From Vandammella animalimorsus (GTDB lineage Bacteria > Pseudomonadota > Gammaproteobacteria > Burkholderiales > Burkholderiaceae_C): a stretch of 64,000 nt of DNA. The stretch spans positions 248,001-312,000 of the forward strand of contig NZ_NSJF01000003.1 in the NCBI RefSeq assembly GCF_002285285.1. Direction: 5' to 3'. Position 1 is the stretch's first letter, and each line of letters begins with the position of its first letter. Under the pieces are notes generated by a model. That model searched no databases. It saw nothing but the letters and a program-made list of their open reading frames with translations, and was not told the origin of the DNA. Made by a program: the position numbers and the translations under genes. This document shows, one piece after another, positions 34,775 through 44,860 of the stretch.

Positions 34775-35230
34775 TCAGCCGCGCTCGACCGGGCGCATGG
34801 TACACATCAGATCGGCCTCGGCCACAACCTGACCATCGACCTTGGCCACGCCCTTGTACTTGTAGATGCCGCCACGCACGCGGTCGATGCTGGCTTCCAG
34901 CACAAGCTGATCGCCCGGTACTACAGGGCGCTTGAACCGCGCATTGTCAATGCCGACAAAATAAAACACCTTGTCTTCGCCCGGCGCCTCGCCATAGGTC
35001 TCAAAGGACAACAGCCCAGCGGCCTGAGCCAGAGCTTCGAGCACCAGCACCCCGGGCATGACGGGATTCTTCGGAAAGTGCCCGTTGAAGAAGGGCTCGT
35101 TGACGGTCACGTTCTTATAAGCAACGATGCGCTCGCCCAAGTGAATTTCCGTCACCCGATCCACCAGCAAGAAAGGATAGCGGTGCGGCAGAAGTTCGAA
35201 GATCTTGTGAATGTTCATGATGGTCGTCAT
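34775..35230 (-). CDS. fabZ: 3-hydroxyacyl-ACP dehydratase
   Basis: 151-residue hot-dog-fold dehydratase of type II fatty acid synthesis. It has [33 protein letters not shown] with the catalytic His, and [10 protein letters not shown] with the catalytic Glu. The ATG at 35230 overlaps the lpxD stop as ATGA; the next ATG at 35218 ([15 protein letters not shown]) also fits the family. It lies between lpxD and lpxA, as in most Proteobacteria. Confidence 0.97.
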   Translation of the reverse strand: MTTIMNIHKIFELLPHRYPFLLVDRVTEIHLGERIVAYKNVTVNEPFFNGHFPKNPVMPGVLVLEALAQAAGLLSFETYGEAPGEDKVFYFVGIDNARFKRPVVPGDQLVLEASIDRVRGGIYKYKGVAKVDGQVVAEADLMCTMRPVERG

Positions 35231-36249
35231 GCCGATGTGTGTGGCGGCTGCACGCCTTGCAGAGCCGCCAATTCTTTTTCCAGCGCCTTGATGCGTTCAC
35301 GCATTTTCTTGAGCTGGCGCAACAGGGCTGCATTTTGTTCCCATTTTGCGTGAGGCTCGAACGGATAAACCCCTGTATAGCGCCCCGGCTCAGTCAGCGA
35401 GCGCGAAATGACGGTCGCCCCCGAGACATGGGTGTTGTCGGCCAGCTCGATATGGCCCACTACCCCCACGCCACCGGCCAGGGTGCAATTGGCTCCAATC
35501 TTGGTGCTGCCCGAAATGCCCACGCAGGCGGCCATGGCCGTGTTTTCCCCAACCTGCACGTTGTGCGCGATCTGGATCAGGTTGTCGAGCTTGACGCCGT
35601 TGGCGATCACGGTGTCGCCCAGAGCGCCGCGGTCGATGCAGGTGTTGGCGCCGATTTCCACGTCATCGCCAATGCGCACCGCGCCCAATTGCTCGATCTT
35701 GACCCAGACCTTGCCGCCAGGGGCAGGGGCTTGTGCAAAGCCAAAGCCATCGCCGCCAATCACCGCGCCGGACTGCACAATGCACCGTGCGCCGATCTCA
35801 CAGTTGCGCTCAATCGTCACGCGCGCGCCAATGCGGCTGTGCGCGCCAATGCGCACGCCCGGGCCAATCACCGTCAATGGCCCAATACTGGCTGTGGCAT
35901 CGATCTGCGCCGAGGGGTCAACCACCGCGCTGGGGTGGATGCCCGGCGAAGGCAGATCGCCCTGCCGCTGCCGCCACCACTGCGTCAGCTGTGCGAAATA
36001 CAGATAGGGGTCATCGGCCACGATGCAGGCGCCGCGCGCCTGGGCCTGCTCGGCATGGGTTGCCGACACGATCACGCAGGCTGCCTGGCTGGCCTGCAGC
36101 AGGGGCAGCATGCGTGGATTGCTCAAAAAACTGATCTGCGTTGGGCCGGCAGACTCCAGCGCAGCAATGGCCGTGACTGCAGTCGCAGCATCGCCATGCA
36201 GCTGTCCGCCCAGTGCCGCGCAAATTTCTCCAAGCGTTGCCGCTGTCAC
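35227..36249 (-). CDS. lpxD: UDP-3-O-(3-hydroxyacyl)glucosamine N-acyltransferase
   Basis: 340-residue acyltransferase, third step of lipid A synthesis. An N-terminal uridine-binding domain (to about residue 100) precedes a beta-helix with hexapeptide repeats, including [20 protein letters not shown] and the conserved [13 protein letters not shown]-terminal helix, [18 protein letters not shown], follows. Separated from skp by an unusually long 626-base gap. Confidence 0.97.
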   Translation of the reverse strand: MTAATLGEICAALGGQLHGDAATAVTAIAALESAGPTQISFLSNPRMLPLLQASQAACVIVSATHAEQAQARGACIVADDPYLYFAQLTQWWRQRQGDLPSPGIHPSAVVDPSAQIDATASIGPLTVIGPGVRIGAHSRIGARVTIERNCEIGARCIVQSGAVIGGDGFGFAQAPAPGGKVWVKIEQLGAVRIGDDVEIGANTCIDRGALGDTVIANGVKLDNLIQIAHNVQVGENTAMAACVGISGSTKIGANCTLAGGVGVVGHIELADNTHVSGATVISRSLTEPGRYTGVYPFEPHAKWEQNAALLRQLKKMRERIKALEKELAALQGVQPPHTSA

Positions 36250-36875
36250 ATGTCGTTCCTGTAAAAAGTCCCGCCCTACCCTTCAAGCACACCAATCAGG
36301 CTTGTGCTGGGGGAAGCACAGGCTCAAAAAAACTGCATTCCTGCGGTACCCTACCAGCAGACGGGAAGGCTTGGTACGCCACTGCCGGGACTGGCCTGGC
36401 GCGGGGACAATGGCTTTAAGAGCCTGCTCAAAGCCCCTGCTAAGGCCACTGCACGGCTGGCAAAAAAGTGGATTTTGAGAGGTATGCGCGGGCGTTGCGC
36501 GGCCTCGCTGTAGCTTGGGCTATGGCTGCGTTTTGCGCCTTGCAGACCCATTCCACACCACTTTTTGCCCGCCCACACCGAACCCTCGAACAAGCTCTAA
36601 AGCCACCAGCAACCTGGACGCTTATCGCGATGTAGAGACAAGCCCCTTGCCAACCATGCCCAATCAGCTATGACCAAGATGAGTCAGGCCCAAAGCCGCA
36701 ATTGATCAATGCAATGTTCTGAAACCTTGCAATGTGTCTCTACTTTTCCCATTCAGCTTCGGCAGTGGGCATGGGCTGCGCACCCAATCAGCGCACAGAA
36801 AGCCCTTCAAATATCAGGTGGCTACGCTGAATCATGTCCAGCGCAGCTACCTTAGCCTCAGAGCTGGCCGCAATC
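36250..36875. other. Long gap between skp and lpxD
   Basis: 626 bases inside a block that is otherwise compact. No gene is supported. The centre holds the palindromic element at 36412-36604. The bases 36605-36875 next to skp are AT-richer and show no motif I recognise; a promoter for lpxD on the minus strand is plausible but not visible. Confidence 0.5.
36412..36604. repeat. Large imperfect palindromic element, MITE-like
   Basis: The ends are inverted copies: GGCTTTAAGAGCCTGCTC on the left, and on the right the complement reads GGCTTTAGAGCTTGTTC. Inside, GGCAAAAAAGTGG (36459-36471) is mirrored by CCACTTTTTGCC (36558-36569). The centre has TGTAGC-TTGG-GCTATG. The whole 193 bases could fold as one long interrupted hairpin. 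No clear target-site duplication and no coding capacity. It looks like a non-autonomous repeat element. Confidence 0.6.
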
Positions 36876-37388
36876 TCAGCGGCTGCCGTTGAGCGCGCGG
36901 ATGACTTTGTCGGTGATGTCGTGCTGCGGGCTGACCCAGACAGCCTCCTGCAGGATCACGTCGTACTTCTCGCTTTCGGCCACTTGCTGCACCACAGCAT
37001 TGGCGCGCTCAAGCACCTTGGCCAGCTCCTCAGTCTTGCGTGCGGCCAGATCCTCCTGGAATTCGCGGCGCTTGCGCTGGAATTCACGGTCCTGATCCAT
37101 CAGCTGGCGCTGGCGCTGGGTGCGCTGGCTTTCCGAGAGGGTTGCGGCCTCACGTTCGAAGCGCTCGGATGCGGCCTGCAGGCTGTTGCCCAGGTTGACG
37201 ATTTCCTTCTCGCGGCGCGAGAACTCCTGCTCCAGGCGCTGCTGAGCACTCTTGGCCATGTTGGCGTCGCGCAGGATGCGGTCGGTATTGACGAAGCCGG
37301 CCTTGAAGCTTTGCGCCATGGCAGGCGCACAGGCCAGAGCCGCAGCCAGAACGACAGCGGAAGAGAGTTTGGAGGTCAATGCTTTCAT
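36876..37388 (-). CDS. skp: Periplasmic chaperone Skp/OmpH
   Basis: 170-residue periplasmic chaperone for outer membrane proteins. A signal peptide (about 25 residues, ending ACAPAMA) is followed by KAGFVNTDRILRDANMAKSA and a long charged coiled-coil rich in Arg, Glu and Gln (about residues 45-125). It is directly downstream of bamA, 24 bases apart, its usual partner in outer-membrane biogenesis. Confidence 0.93.
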   Translation of the reverse strand: MKALTSKLSSAVVLAAALACAPAMAQSFKAGFVNTDRILRDANMAKSAQQRLEQEFSRREKEIVNLGNSLQAASERFEREAATLSESQRTQRQRQLMDQDREFQRKRREFQEDLAARKTEELAKVLERANAVVQQVAESEKYDVILQEAVWVSPQHDITDKVIRALNGSR

Positions 37389-37412
37389 GACAGACGCTTT
37401 GAGGACAAAGGG

Positions 37413-39707
37413 TTAAAAGGAAGTCCCGATCTGGAACTGAATTTCTTCGATTCTATCGCCAGCTTTCTTGCGGATCGGATGGGCGTAGGCAATGCGCAGC
37501 GGGCCCACGGGAGAAATCCAGCTCAGGCCCAGGCCGGTGGAGGCGCGCAGGTCGGAGAAGCTGACTTTCTCATGCTCGCCAAACACATTGCCGGCATCGA
37601 CGAAGGCAAACACGCGCAGCGTGCGGTCGTTGCCAGCGCCTGGGAAGGGCGTGATGAACTCGACGTTCATGTTGACCTTCTTGGCGCCGCCCAGCGATGC
37701 CCCGATCAGGTCGCGCGGGCCCAAGGTGCCTTGCTCAAAGCCACGCACCGACCCCAAGCCGCCCGAATAGAAATTCTTGAACACCGGGAAGGGCTGGCCG
37801 CTGAAGCCCTTGCCCCAGCCCAGCTCGCCATTGAAGGCCAGCGTGTAGCGCTTGCTCAGCGGCAGGTATTGCTGGTACTGGTAGTTGCTCTTCAGATAGC
37901 GCGTATCGCCCGCGAAGGACCATTCGCTGTTAAAGCGCTGGTAACGCCCTTCGTTGGGCGCCAAGGCGCTGTCACGGCTGTCACGCGACCAGCCGATGGT
38001 AAAGGGCACCGAGGTGCTGCTGTAGCCAAAGGTGTCGGCGTAGTGCAGATAGGCCGCAGGAATGGCGGTGCCGGGCTTGATGCGGTTGCGCTCCACCCCC
38101 AGGCCGAAGTAAACGGTGTCGATCTCGCTGAAGGGCACGCCAAAGCGCAGCGCACCGCCGTAGGTGACCAGCGAGTAATTACCGCCCATGCGGTCGTAGG
38201 GCTTGTCGGTGCGGTAGTAGGCATCGAGCGTGCGCGACACGCCCGACTGCGTGAAGTAGGGATTGGTGGTGCTGAACACCAACGTGCGGTTGTATTTGCT
38301 GGTGTTCAGATCCACGCCCAGATAATGGCCTGAGCCCATGAAATTCTCCTGCTTGAGCGCGAAGGAGAACGAGAGCTTGTCGGCGCTGGAAAAGCCTGCG
38401 CCAATCTGCACCGAGCCGGTGGGCTTCTCCGCCACGGTGATCTGCAGATCAACCTGATCGGGCACGCCCGGCACCTCCTGGGTCTCGACTTCGACCTGGG
38501 TGAAGTAGCCCAGCCGGTCGACGCGGTCGCGCGAGAGGCGAATCTTCTCGCCGTCGTACCAGGAGGCCTCGTACTGGCGGAACTCGCGGCGGATGACCTC
38601 ATCGCGCGTGCGCGTATTGCCGGTGACGTTGATGCGCCGCACGTACACGCGCGCCTGCGGCTCCGAACGCAGCACAATGGCCACGGTATTGCGCTCGCGG
38701 TCCACCTCGGGCTGAGCCTGCACGCGGGCGAAGGCGTAGCCATAGTTGCCGAAGTGCTCGGTGAAGGCCTCGCGGGTGTTGGTCACCTCCTCCTCGTTGA
38801 AGGGCTGTCCGGGGCGGATCTGCACCAGCGACTTGAATTCGTCGTCACGCCCCAGGTAATCGCCCTCCAGGCGCACGCCGGAGACGGCAAAGCGCTCGCC
38901 CTCGTGCACGTTGATGGTGATGGAGATGCTTTGCTTGTCGGGCGAGATCGCCACCTGCGTGGAGTCGATGCGGAAATCCAGGTAGCCGCGCTGCAGGTAA
39001 TGCGAGCGCACACTTTCCAGATCGGCATTGAGCTTGGCGCGCGAGTAGCGGTTGGACTTGGTATACCAGCTCAGCCAGCCGCCGGTGTCCTGATCCATCA
39101 GACCCTTGAGAGTGGATTCGCTGAAGGCTTTGTTGCCGGTGAAACGGATGTCGCCGATTTTGGCCACGCCGCCCTCGGTGACGGTGAACACCAGGTTGAC
39201 GCGGTTGCGATCCACCGGCGTGACGGTGGTCACGACCTGCGCGCCGTAGTAACTGCGCGAGAGGTATTGACGCACCAGCTCCTGCTCGGCGCGGTCGGCC
39301 AGCGATCGATCAAAGGGCCGCCCTTCTGCCAGGCCCACGTCGCGCATGGCGTTGACCAGGGCCTCGCGGTCAAATTCGCGCGTGCCGGCAAACTCCACGC
39401 TGCCAATCACCGGGCGCTCCTGCACCACGACCACCAGCACATTGCCATCGGCCTCAATGCGCACATCATTGAACAGACCCAGCGCAAACAGCGCGCGGAT
39501 TGAATCAGAGGCCTTGTCGTCCGTGTACTGATCGCCCACCCGGATCGGCAGCGAGGCAAAGACTGTACCCGGCTCGACGCGCTGCAGCCCCTCGACGCGG
39601 ATGTCGCGCACCGTGAAGGGCTCGATGGCCCAAAGCGGCAGGCTGCAGGCGCAAGCGGTCACGGCCGCTGCCGCGCGCATGGAAAAACGTTTTAACAAGT
39701 GGTTCAT
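37413..39707 (-). CDS. bamA: Outer membrane protein assembly factor BamA
   Basis: 764-residue Omp85 protein, core of the beta-barrel assembly machine. After a signal peptide ending near SLPLWA come five POTRA domains (about 25-345), beginning FTVRDIRVEGLQRVEPGTVF. The C-terminal barrel holds family motifs such as GGLGSVRGFEQGTLGPRD (close to the VRGF lid-lock motif) and ends in the aromatic residue of QFQIGTSF. The ATG at 39707 is chosen by the signal peptide. It sits between rseP and skp, the conserved order. Confidence 0.97.
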   Translation of the reverse strand: MNHLLKRFSMRAAAAVTACACSLPLWAIEPFTVRDIRVEGLQRVEPGTVFASLPIRVGDQYTDDKASDSIRALFALGLFNDVRIEADGNVLVVVVQERPVIGSVEFAGTREFDREALVNAMRDVGLAEGRPFDRSLADRAEQELVRQYLSRSYYGAQVVTTVTPVDRNRVNLVFTVTEGGVAKIGDIRFTGNKAFSESTLKGLMDQDTGGWLSWYTKSNRYSRAKLNADLESVRSHYLQRGYLDFRIDSTQVAISPDKQSISITINVHEGERFAVSGVRLEGDYLGRDDEFKSLVQIRPGQPFNEEEVTNTREAFTEHFGNYGYAFARVQAQPEVDRERNTVAIVLRSEPQARVYVRRINVTGNTRTRDEVIRREFRQYEASWYDGEKIRLSRDRVDRLGYFTQVEVETQEVPGVPDQVDLQITVAEKPTGSVQIGAGFSSADKLSFSFALKQENFMGSGHYLGVDLNTSKYNRTLVFSTTNPYFTQSGVSRTLDAYYRTDKPYDRMGGNYSLVTYGGALRFGVPFSEIDTVYFGLGVERNRIKPGTAIPAAYLHYADTFGYSSTSVPFTIGWSRDSRDSALAPNEGRYQRFNSEWSFAGDTRYLKSNYQYQQYLPLSKRYTLAFNGELGWGKGFSGQPFPVFKNFYSGGLGSVRGFEQGTLGPRDLIGASLGGAKKVNMNVEFITPFPGAGNDRTLRVFAFVDAGNVFGEHEKVSFSDLRASTGLGLSWISPVGPLRIAYAHPIRKKAGDRIEEIQFQIGTSF

Positions 39708-39753
39708 GGATTGCATCAATCGCGCGCCACAGCGCCTGGGCCGGACGAGCCAA

Positions 39754-41148
39754 CTAGGACAGCAGCCGCGCCAAATCATTGAACAGGGCCAACGCCATCA
39801 ACATGAAAAGGGCTGCAATGCCCAAGGCTTGCAGCCGCTCCAACCAGAGCACGGACACTGGCCTGCCAGTGACCGCCTCCCAAAGATAATATATCAGGTG
39901 CCCGCCATCGAGTATCGGCAGCGGCAGCAAATTCAACACCCCCAGGCTGAGGCTGACCACGGCCAGAAATTGCAGGAATTGCACCATGCCCAGGCGCGCC
40001 GATTGGCCGGCATATTGGGCAATGCTGACAGGGCCGCTGAGGTTTTGCAGCGATGCCTGCCCCAGTACCATGCGGCCAAACATGCGCAGTGTGAGCGCAG
40101 CCATCTCGCCACTGAGCTGCACCCCACGCACCAACCCATCCCAGGCGCCATAACGCACCCGCACCAGGGCTGCTGCAGGGCCGGGACCCAGGTAAGCGCC
40201 CACTTCCGCCCAGCGCCGCGCGCCCTCCTGCCGCAGGCGCGGCTGCACCTGCAGCTGCAGCGGCTGGCCATTGCGCTGCACCATCCAGCGCTGCACCGGC
40301 ATGGCGGTCGCGGCCACGCCGGGCGGGCCATCGGCCGCTTGGCTGGGCAGCGCATGCAGCAGGGCGATCAGCTGCTGCACATCGCCCATGGGCACGCCGT
40401 CCACGGCCTGCACGATGTCGCCCGGTTGCAGCCCGGCCTGCGCCGCCGGGCTGCCTGGCTGGATGCTGCCGAGCTGCGGCGGCGCCATTGGCGCGAGCAG
40501 CCCAATGCGACGCAGCGCCTGGGCATCCAAATCCTGCAGCTGTAGAACCGACAGGGGCAGGCGCAGCTCCTGCTGATCGTCGCCACGCTGCACCTGCAGC
40601 CACACGTCCTGCTGCAACAAGGCGGCGCGCTGCAGCGCCCAGCTCAACTCGTCGAAAGACTGAATGGTCTGAGGTCGGCTGCCCTGCCCTACGCGCAACT
40701 GAAGAACCCGATCGCCCTGCCGCAAGCCCGCCTGAGCCGCCAACGAATCGGCCTCGGGCGTGGCCAGCAGCGCCTGCGGGGCCTGCCCCCCCCACCAGTT
40801 GACGGCCGAAAAGCACAGCACGGCCAGCAGCAGATTGGCCAGCGGCCCGGCCAGCACGATGGCCACGCGCTGCAGCAATGGGCGCCGGTTGAAGGCGCGC
40901 GCCAGCTCCTCTGGCGGCACAGGGCCTTCGCGCTCATCCAGCATGCGTACATAGCCGCCCAGCGGCAGGGCCGAGAGCACGAACTCGGTCTCATTGCCCG
41001 GGCGTTGCCAGCGCAGCAGCGGCCGCCCCATGCCGATGGAAAAGCGCAGCACCTTCACGCCGCAAGCGCGCGCCATCCGGTAGTGGCCATATTCGTGGAT
41101 GGTCACCAACAGGCCGATGGTGACGAGAAAGGCCAACAAGGTCAGCAT
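39754..41148 (-). CDS. rseP: RIP metalloprotease RseP
   Basis: 464-residue site-2 protease of the inner membrane, which cleaves anti-sigma factors and remnant signal peptides. The zinc motif HEYGH is at residues 18-22. Two PDZ domains occupy about 110-300. The second catalytic motif is NLLPLPILDGGH near the C-terminus, with the LDG Asp as third ligand. The region ALPLGGYVRMLDEREGPVP is typical of the family. It is coupled in the dxr-rseP-bamA block. Confidence 0.96.
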   Translation of the reverse strand: MLTLLAFLVTIGLLVTIHEYGHYRMARACGVKVLRFSIGMGRPLLRWQRPGNETEFVLSALPLGGYVRMLDEREGPVPPEELARAFNRRPLLQRVAIVLAGPLANLLLAVLCFSAVNWWGGQAPQALLATPEADSLAAQAGLRQGDRVLQLRVGQGSRPQTIQSFDELSWALQRAALLQQDVWLQVQRGDDQQELRLPLSVLQLQDLDAQALRRIGLLAPMAPPQLGSIQPGSPAAQAGLQPGDIVQAVDGVPMGDVQQLIALLHALPSQAADGPPGVAATAMPVQRWMVQRNGQPLQLQVQPRLRQEGARRWAEVGAYLGPGPAAALVRVRYGAWDGLVRGVQLSGEMAALTLRMFGRMVLGQASLQNLSGPVSIAQYAGQSARLGMVQFLQFLAVVSLSLGVLNLLPLPILDGGHLIYYLWEAVTGRPVSVLWLERLQALGIAALFMLMALALFNDLARLLS

Positions 41149-41178
41149 GGCAGCGCTTGTCGGATGTGCGCCATGGCT

Positions 41179-42414
41179 TTAACCCAGGCGCGCCACGCTG
41201 GCCTGGGCCAGGCGCCGCGCACGCTCGTCAAGCTCCAGCAAGGCGGGCAACGAATCCACGGCCCCGGTGGCGCAGTGTTCCAGCGTGTGAGCATTGACGG
41301 CATGGATGCGGTCAAAGCGCAATCGGCCTTGCAAGAAGGCTTCGACCGCCACCTCGTTGGCGCCATTGAGCACTGCCGTGCTGCCGGCTGGGCCTTTCAG
41401 CGCCTGCCAGGCCAGGGCCAGGCAAGGAAAACGCCGCTGGTGCTGCGCATCGTCAAACGATTCGAACGTCAGGGCGCGCAGCGCCATGAAATCCAGTCGC
41501 GCACTGCCGGACTCCATGCGCTCCGGCCAGGACAGGCCGTAAGCAATGGGCACGCGCATATCGGGCGTGCCCAACTGCGCAACGATGGAGCCATCGCGAT
41601 ACTGCACCATGGAATGAATCACGCTTTGCGGGTGGATGAGCACCTGCAGCTGCTCGGGCGGCAGGTCGAACAGATAGCGCGCCTCGATCACCTCCAGCGC
41701 CTTATTCATCATCGTGGCCGAGTCCACCGAAATCTTGCGCCCCATGCTCCAGTTCGGGTGGGCACAGGCCTGCTCGGGGGTGACTTCGGCCAGCGTGGCC
41801 GGGTCGCGCTGGCGGAACGGCCCGCCCGAGGCGGTGAGGATGATTTTCTCCACGCACGCGGCCCAGGTTTCAGGCGACTCAGGCAGCGATTGGAAAATGG
41901 CCGAATGCTCGCTGTCGATGGGCAACAGCGTCGCCCCATGCATGCGCACCTGCTGCATGAACCAGCCCCCCCCCACCACCAGTGCCTCTTTATTGGCCAG
42001 CAGCAGTTTCTTGCCGGCCTGCACGGCTGCCAGCGCCGGCGGCAAGCCCGCCACGCCAACAATGGCCGCCATCACAGTGTCGACCTCCTCGTGTGCAGCC
42101 AACTGCGCGATGGCCTGACTGCCCACCAGCACCTGCGTGCCGCTGACGCCTTGCTCCCGCAATTGCTGGCGCAGAGCCTGGGCCACGTCCGCCTCCGGCA
42201 CGGCGGCGTAGCGCGGCTGAAATTGCACGCACTGCTGCACCAGGCGCTGCACGTTGCGCCCTGCCGTGAGAGCAAAGACTTCGAAACGTCCGGGGTGCCG
42301 CGCCAGCACATCCAGCGTGCTGACCCCAATTGAACCGGTGGAGCCCAGCACGGTGATGCGCTGGCGCGCGGCCTGGGATGGAGCCTTGGGCTGAACCATG
42401 AATTGCTGCGCCAT
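41179..42414 (-). CDS. dxr: 1-deoxy-D-xylulose 5-phosphate reductoisomerase
   Basis: 411-residue NADPH-dependent enzyme of the MEP pathway. Motifs: ITVLGSTGSIGVSTLDVLAR for NADPH, LLLANKEALVVGG, PIDSEHSAIFQSL for metal binding, LTASGGPFR and HPNWSMGRKISVDSATMMNK. The ATG at 42414 shares its first base with the cdsA stop (TGATG), so translation is coupled. The frame stays open far upstream of this, but that part is antisense-like noise within cdsA. Confidence 0.97.
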   Translation of the reverse strand: MAQQFMVQPKAPSQAARQRITVLGSTGSIGVSTLDVLARHPGRFEVFALTAGRNVQRLVQQCVQFQPRYAAVPEADVAQALRQQLREQGVSGTQVLVGSQAIAQLAAHEEVDTVMAAIVGVAGLPPALAAVQAGKKLLLANKEALVVGGGWFMQQVRMHGATLLPIDSEHSAIFQSLPESPETWAACVEKIILTASGGPFRQRDPATLAEVTPEQACAHPNWSMGRKISVDSATMMNKALEVIEARYLFDLPPEQLQVLIHPQSVIHSMVQYRDGSIVAQLGTPDMRVPIAYGLSWPERMESGSARLDFMALRALTFESFDDAQHQRRFPCLALAWQALKGPAGSTAVLNGANEVAVEAFLQGRLRFDRIHAVNAHTLEHCATGAVDSLPALLELDERARRLAQASVARLG

Positions 42415-43280
42415 CACACGGCCCTCGCCAACAAGGCCAGCACCAGCATTCCCATGGGCATGACCGGCAGCAGACCATCGATGCGATCCAACATGCCGCC
42501 GTGGCCGGGCAGGATGGCGCTGCTGTCCTTCACGCCTGCGGCGCGCTTGATCAGCGATTCCAGCAAATCGCCCAGCACGCTCATGGCCGTCAGGGCCAGG
42601 CACACCCCAATCATCATGGTCAGGCCCTGCTGGCGCACCAGCCCGTAAAAGCTGCGCCCCCAGTCTTCGGCCAGCGAGCGATCCAGCCACAGCCACAGAA
42701 AGGCCAGCAGCACAACGCCGATCATGCCACCGAACACGCCCTCCCAGCTCTTGCCGGGGCTGACTGTAGGCGCCAGCTTGCGCGCCACCAGCTTCTGCCC
42801 AAAGGTGCGGCCGGCAAAGTAAGCGCCAATGTCGGCCATCCACACCAGCGCCATCAGCGACAGCAAATAGTTGATGCCCAGCTGGTAGGCCCGCAGCACA
42901 GCCACCCAGACCACGGCGAACACCACGATGCCCAGCAGCAGGCGCAGCGCGCGCGGCAGCGCCAGCCAGCCCGCAGTGCCTTCCCGCAGCACGAACACCG
43001 CCCCCACCAGCCAGGCCATGGAAAAGAGCAGCCAGAACAGGCTGGGCTTGCTGACCTCTTGCACGCCGTTGAGCGCCGCCACCGTGCAGCCCAGCGCAAA
43101 CACCAGCCCGACCATCCTCGCGGCCATGCCGCCAATGCCGTTGAGCCTGGCCCATTCCCAGGCTGTGATGCTCAGCACCGCCGTCACCAGCACCACGAAA
43201 GGCCAATCCCAAGGGGCGAACAGGCAGACCAGAATCACTGCCAGCAAGGCCAGGGCGGTGATGATTCTTTGCTTCAACAT
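42414..43280 (-). CDS. cdsA: Phosphatidate cytidylyltransferase
   Basis: 288-residue polytopic inner membrane enzyme making CDP-diacylglycerol. The CDS signature is near the C-terminus, around SLIKRAAGVKDSSAILPGHG followed by GMLDRIDGLLPVMP. About seven hydrophobic segments are visible. It is located between uppS and dxr. A stem-loop (GGCTGCGGC at 43305-43313 with GCCGCAGCC at 43334-43342) lies in the 94-base spacer after uppS. Confidence 0.95.
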   Translation of the reverse strand: MLKQRIITALALLAVILVCLFAPWDWPFVVLVTAVLSITAWEWARLNGIGGMAARMVGLVFALGCTVAALNGVQEVSKPSLFWLLFSMAWLVGAVFVLREGTAGWLALPRALRLLLGIVVFAVVWVAVLRAYQLGINYLLSLMALVWMADIGAYFAGRTFGQKLVARKLAPTVSPGKSWEGVFGGMIGVVLLAFLWLWLDRSLAEDWGRSFYGLVRQQGLTMMIGVCLALTAMSVLGDLLESLIKRAAGVKDSSAILPGHGGMLDRIDGLLPVMPMGMLVLALLARAV

Positions 43281-43374
43281 CCAGAAATCCCCAACAAAAA
43301 AGAAGGCTGCGGCGCAGCATTTTCAGCATTCAGGCCGCAGCCAATCGCATGGCCCGTGATCCGCAGTCCGGCGA

Positions 43375-44091
43375 TCAGCGCGCCACTTGCTCCCCCGTCT
43401 TGCCAAAACGGCGCTGCCGCTGCGCATAGTCGCAAAGCGCAGCATCTAGGTCTTGGGCATCGAAATCAGGCCAGAGCACATCGGAAAAATACAGCTCCGT
43501 ATAGGCCAGCTGCCACAACAGGAAATTGCTGATGCGCAACTCACCGCCGGTGCGAATGAGCAAGTCCGGATCGGGCACATGCGCCAGCGCCAGCGCGCCC
43601 GACAGGCCGTCCGCATCAATGGGCTGATCTTGCTGGCGCAGGCGCTCGGCGGCCTGGGCGATGTCCCAACGCCCACCGTAGTTGAAGCAGACATTGAGGA
43701 TCAGGCGATCATTGCCTGCAGTGTCCCGCTCGGCCTGCGCCAGGCTGGCACGCACCTTCTCGCTCAAGCGGGCGCGATCGCCCACGCAATGCAGGCGCAC
43801 GCCATTGGCTTGGAGGCTGGTGATTTCCTTGGCCAGCGCCGAAGCCATCAGCCCCATCAAGCCATCGACCTCATCGGCAGGCCGGGCCCAGTTCTCAGAG
43901 GAAAAGGCAAACACCGTCAGCACCCGCACGCCACGCTGGCCGCACAGGCCCACGCAACGGCGCAACGCATCCACCCCCTTTTTGTGCCCTGCCAGACGGG
44001 GCAGCATACGCCGCTGGGCCCAGCGACCATTGCCATCCATGACGATGGCAATGTGCTGCGGCAAAGCAGATGAGGCTGAGGCCATGGACAC
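43375..44091 (-). CDS. uppS: Isoprenyl transferase (undecaprenyl diphosphate synthase)
   Basis: 238-residue cis-prenyltransferase that makes the undecaprenyl carrier for cell-wall and O-antigen synthesis. IAIVMDGNGRWAQRR carries the catalytic Asp, followed by GHKKGVDALRR, VFAFSSENWARP and the C-terminal DLLIRTGGELRISNFLLWQ. Two possible starts, 44091 and 44085. The product would also be the likely carrier for the arabinose-type cluster at 12.4 kb. Confidence 0.97.
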   Translation of the reverse strand: MSMASASSALPQHIAIVMDGNGRWAQRRMLPRLAGHKKGVDALRRCVGLCGQRGVRVLTVFAFSSENWARPADEVDGLMGLMASALAKEITSLQANGVRLHCVGDRARLSEKVRASLAQAERDTAGNDRLILNVCFNYGGRWDIAQAAERLRQQDQPIDADGLSGALALAHVPDPDLLIRTGGELRISNFLLWQLAYTELYFSDVLWPDFDAQDLDAALCDYAQRQRRFGKTGEQVAR

Positions 44092-44261
44092 TCCAAACAG
44101 CGTGCGGGCAGCACTGCTTCAGGGAAAAACCAAAAGCGCCGCATCTGATCCGTGCAGCGCAAGCCCGGCTGGGCGCGGGCTCTCGGTAAATCTCCGTCCC
44201 ACCATGCCAAAACGGCGGGCGCGGCGAAAAAAATGACTGCTAAAAGATCGTGAGCGGGGGC

Positions 44262-44822
44262 TCAGACCTCCATCACGTCCTTTTCCTTGGCCTCGACCAG
44301 GGTATCGATTTCCGCGATGAATTTGTCGGTGAGTTTTTGCACGTCGGCTTCGGAACGCTTTTGCTCGTCCTCGGAGGCCTGCTTGTCCTTGACCAGCTTC
44401 TTGACCGCGTCGTTGGCATCGCGGCGCAGGTTGCGCACGGCAATCTTGGCATTCTCGCCCTCGCTGCGCACCAGCTTGGTCATTTCGCGGCGGCGCTCCT
44501 CGCTCATCGGCGGCATGGGCACTCGGATCAGCTCGCCCATGCTGGCAGGGTTCAGACCCAAATCACTTTCGCGAATGGCTTTTTCGATTTTGGCGGCCAT
44601 GTCCCGTTCCCAAGGCTGCACGCTGATGGTGCGCGCGTCGAGCAGAGCCACGTTGGCCACCTGGCTGATGGGCACTTGCTGGCCGTAATACTCCACCTGC
44701 ACGGTGTCGAGCAGGCCAGGGTTGGCGCGCCCGGTGCGAATCTTGGCCAATTGGTTCTTGAAGGCAGCGATGGACTGTTCCATCTTGCCCTGGGTGTTTT
44801 TGCGAATGTCGGCAATCGTCAT
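44262..44822 (-). CDS. frr: Ribosome recycling factor
   Basis: 186-residue factor that splits post-termination ribosomes together with EF-G. It has the expected length and motifs: the helix [20 protein letters not shown], then [19 protein letters not shown] and [17 protein letters not shown]. It ends near [14 protein letters not shown]. It is between pyrH and uppS in the standard order. Confidence 0.97.
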   Translation of the reverse strand: MTIADIRKNTQGKMEQSIAAFKNQLAKIRTGRANPGLLDTVQVEYYGQQVPISQVANVALLDARTISVQPWERDMAAKIEKAIRESDLGLNPASMGELIRVPMPPMSEERRREMTKLVRSEGENAKIAVRNLRRDANDAVKKLVKDKQASEDEQKRSEADVQKLTDKFIAEIDTLVEAKEKDVMEV

Positions 44823-44860
44823 GGCAATTCTCCTGGTTTCATGTCAGCGAGAGGCTTGGC

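Noticed and set aside
36351..36593. 80-codon minus-strand frame within the palindromic element
   Set aside because: It lies across the inverted repeats, has no ribosome-binding site and no recognisable family, so it is treated as non-coding repeat sequence.
42415..43329. Upstream extension of the dxr frame through cdsA
   Set aside because: The extension has no reductoisomerase sequence. The conserved NADPH motif starts shortly after the ATG at 42414.
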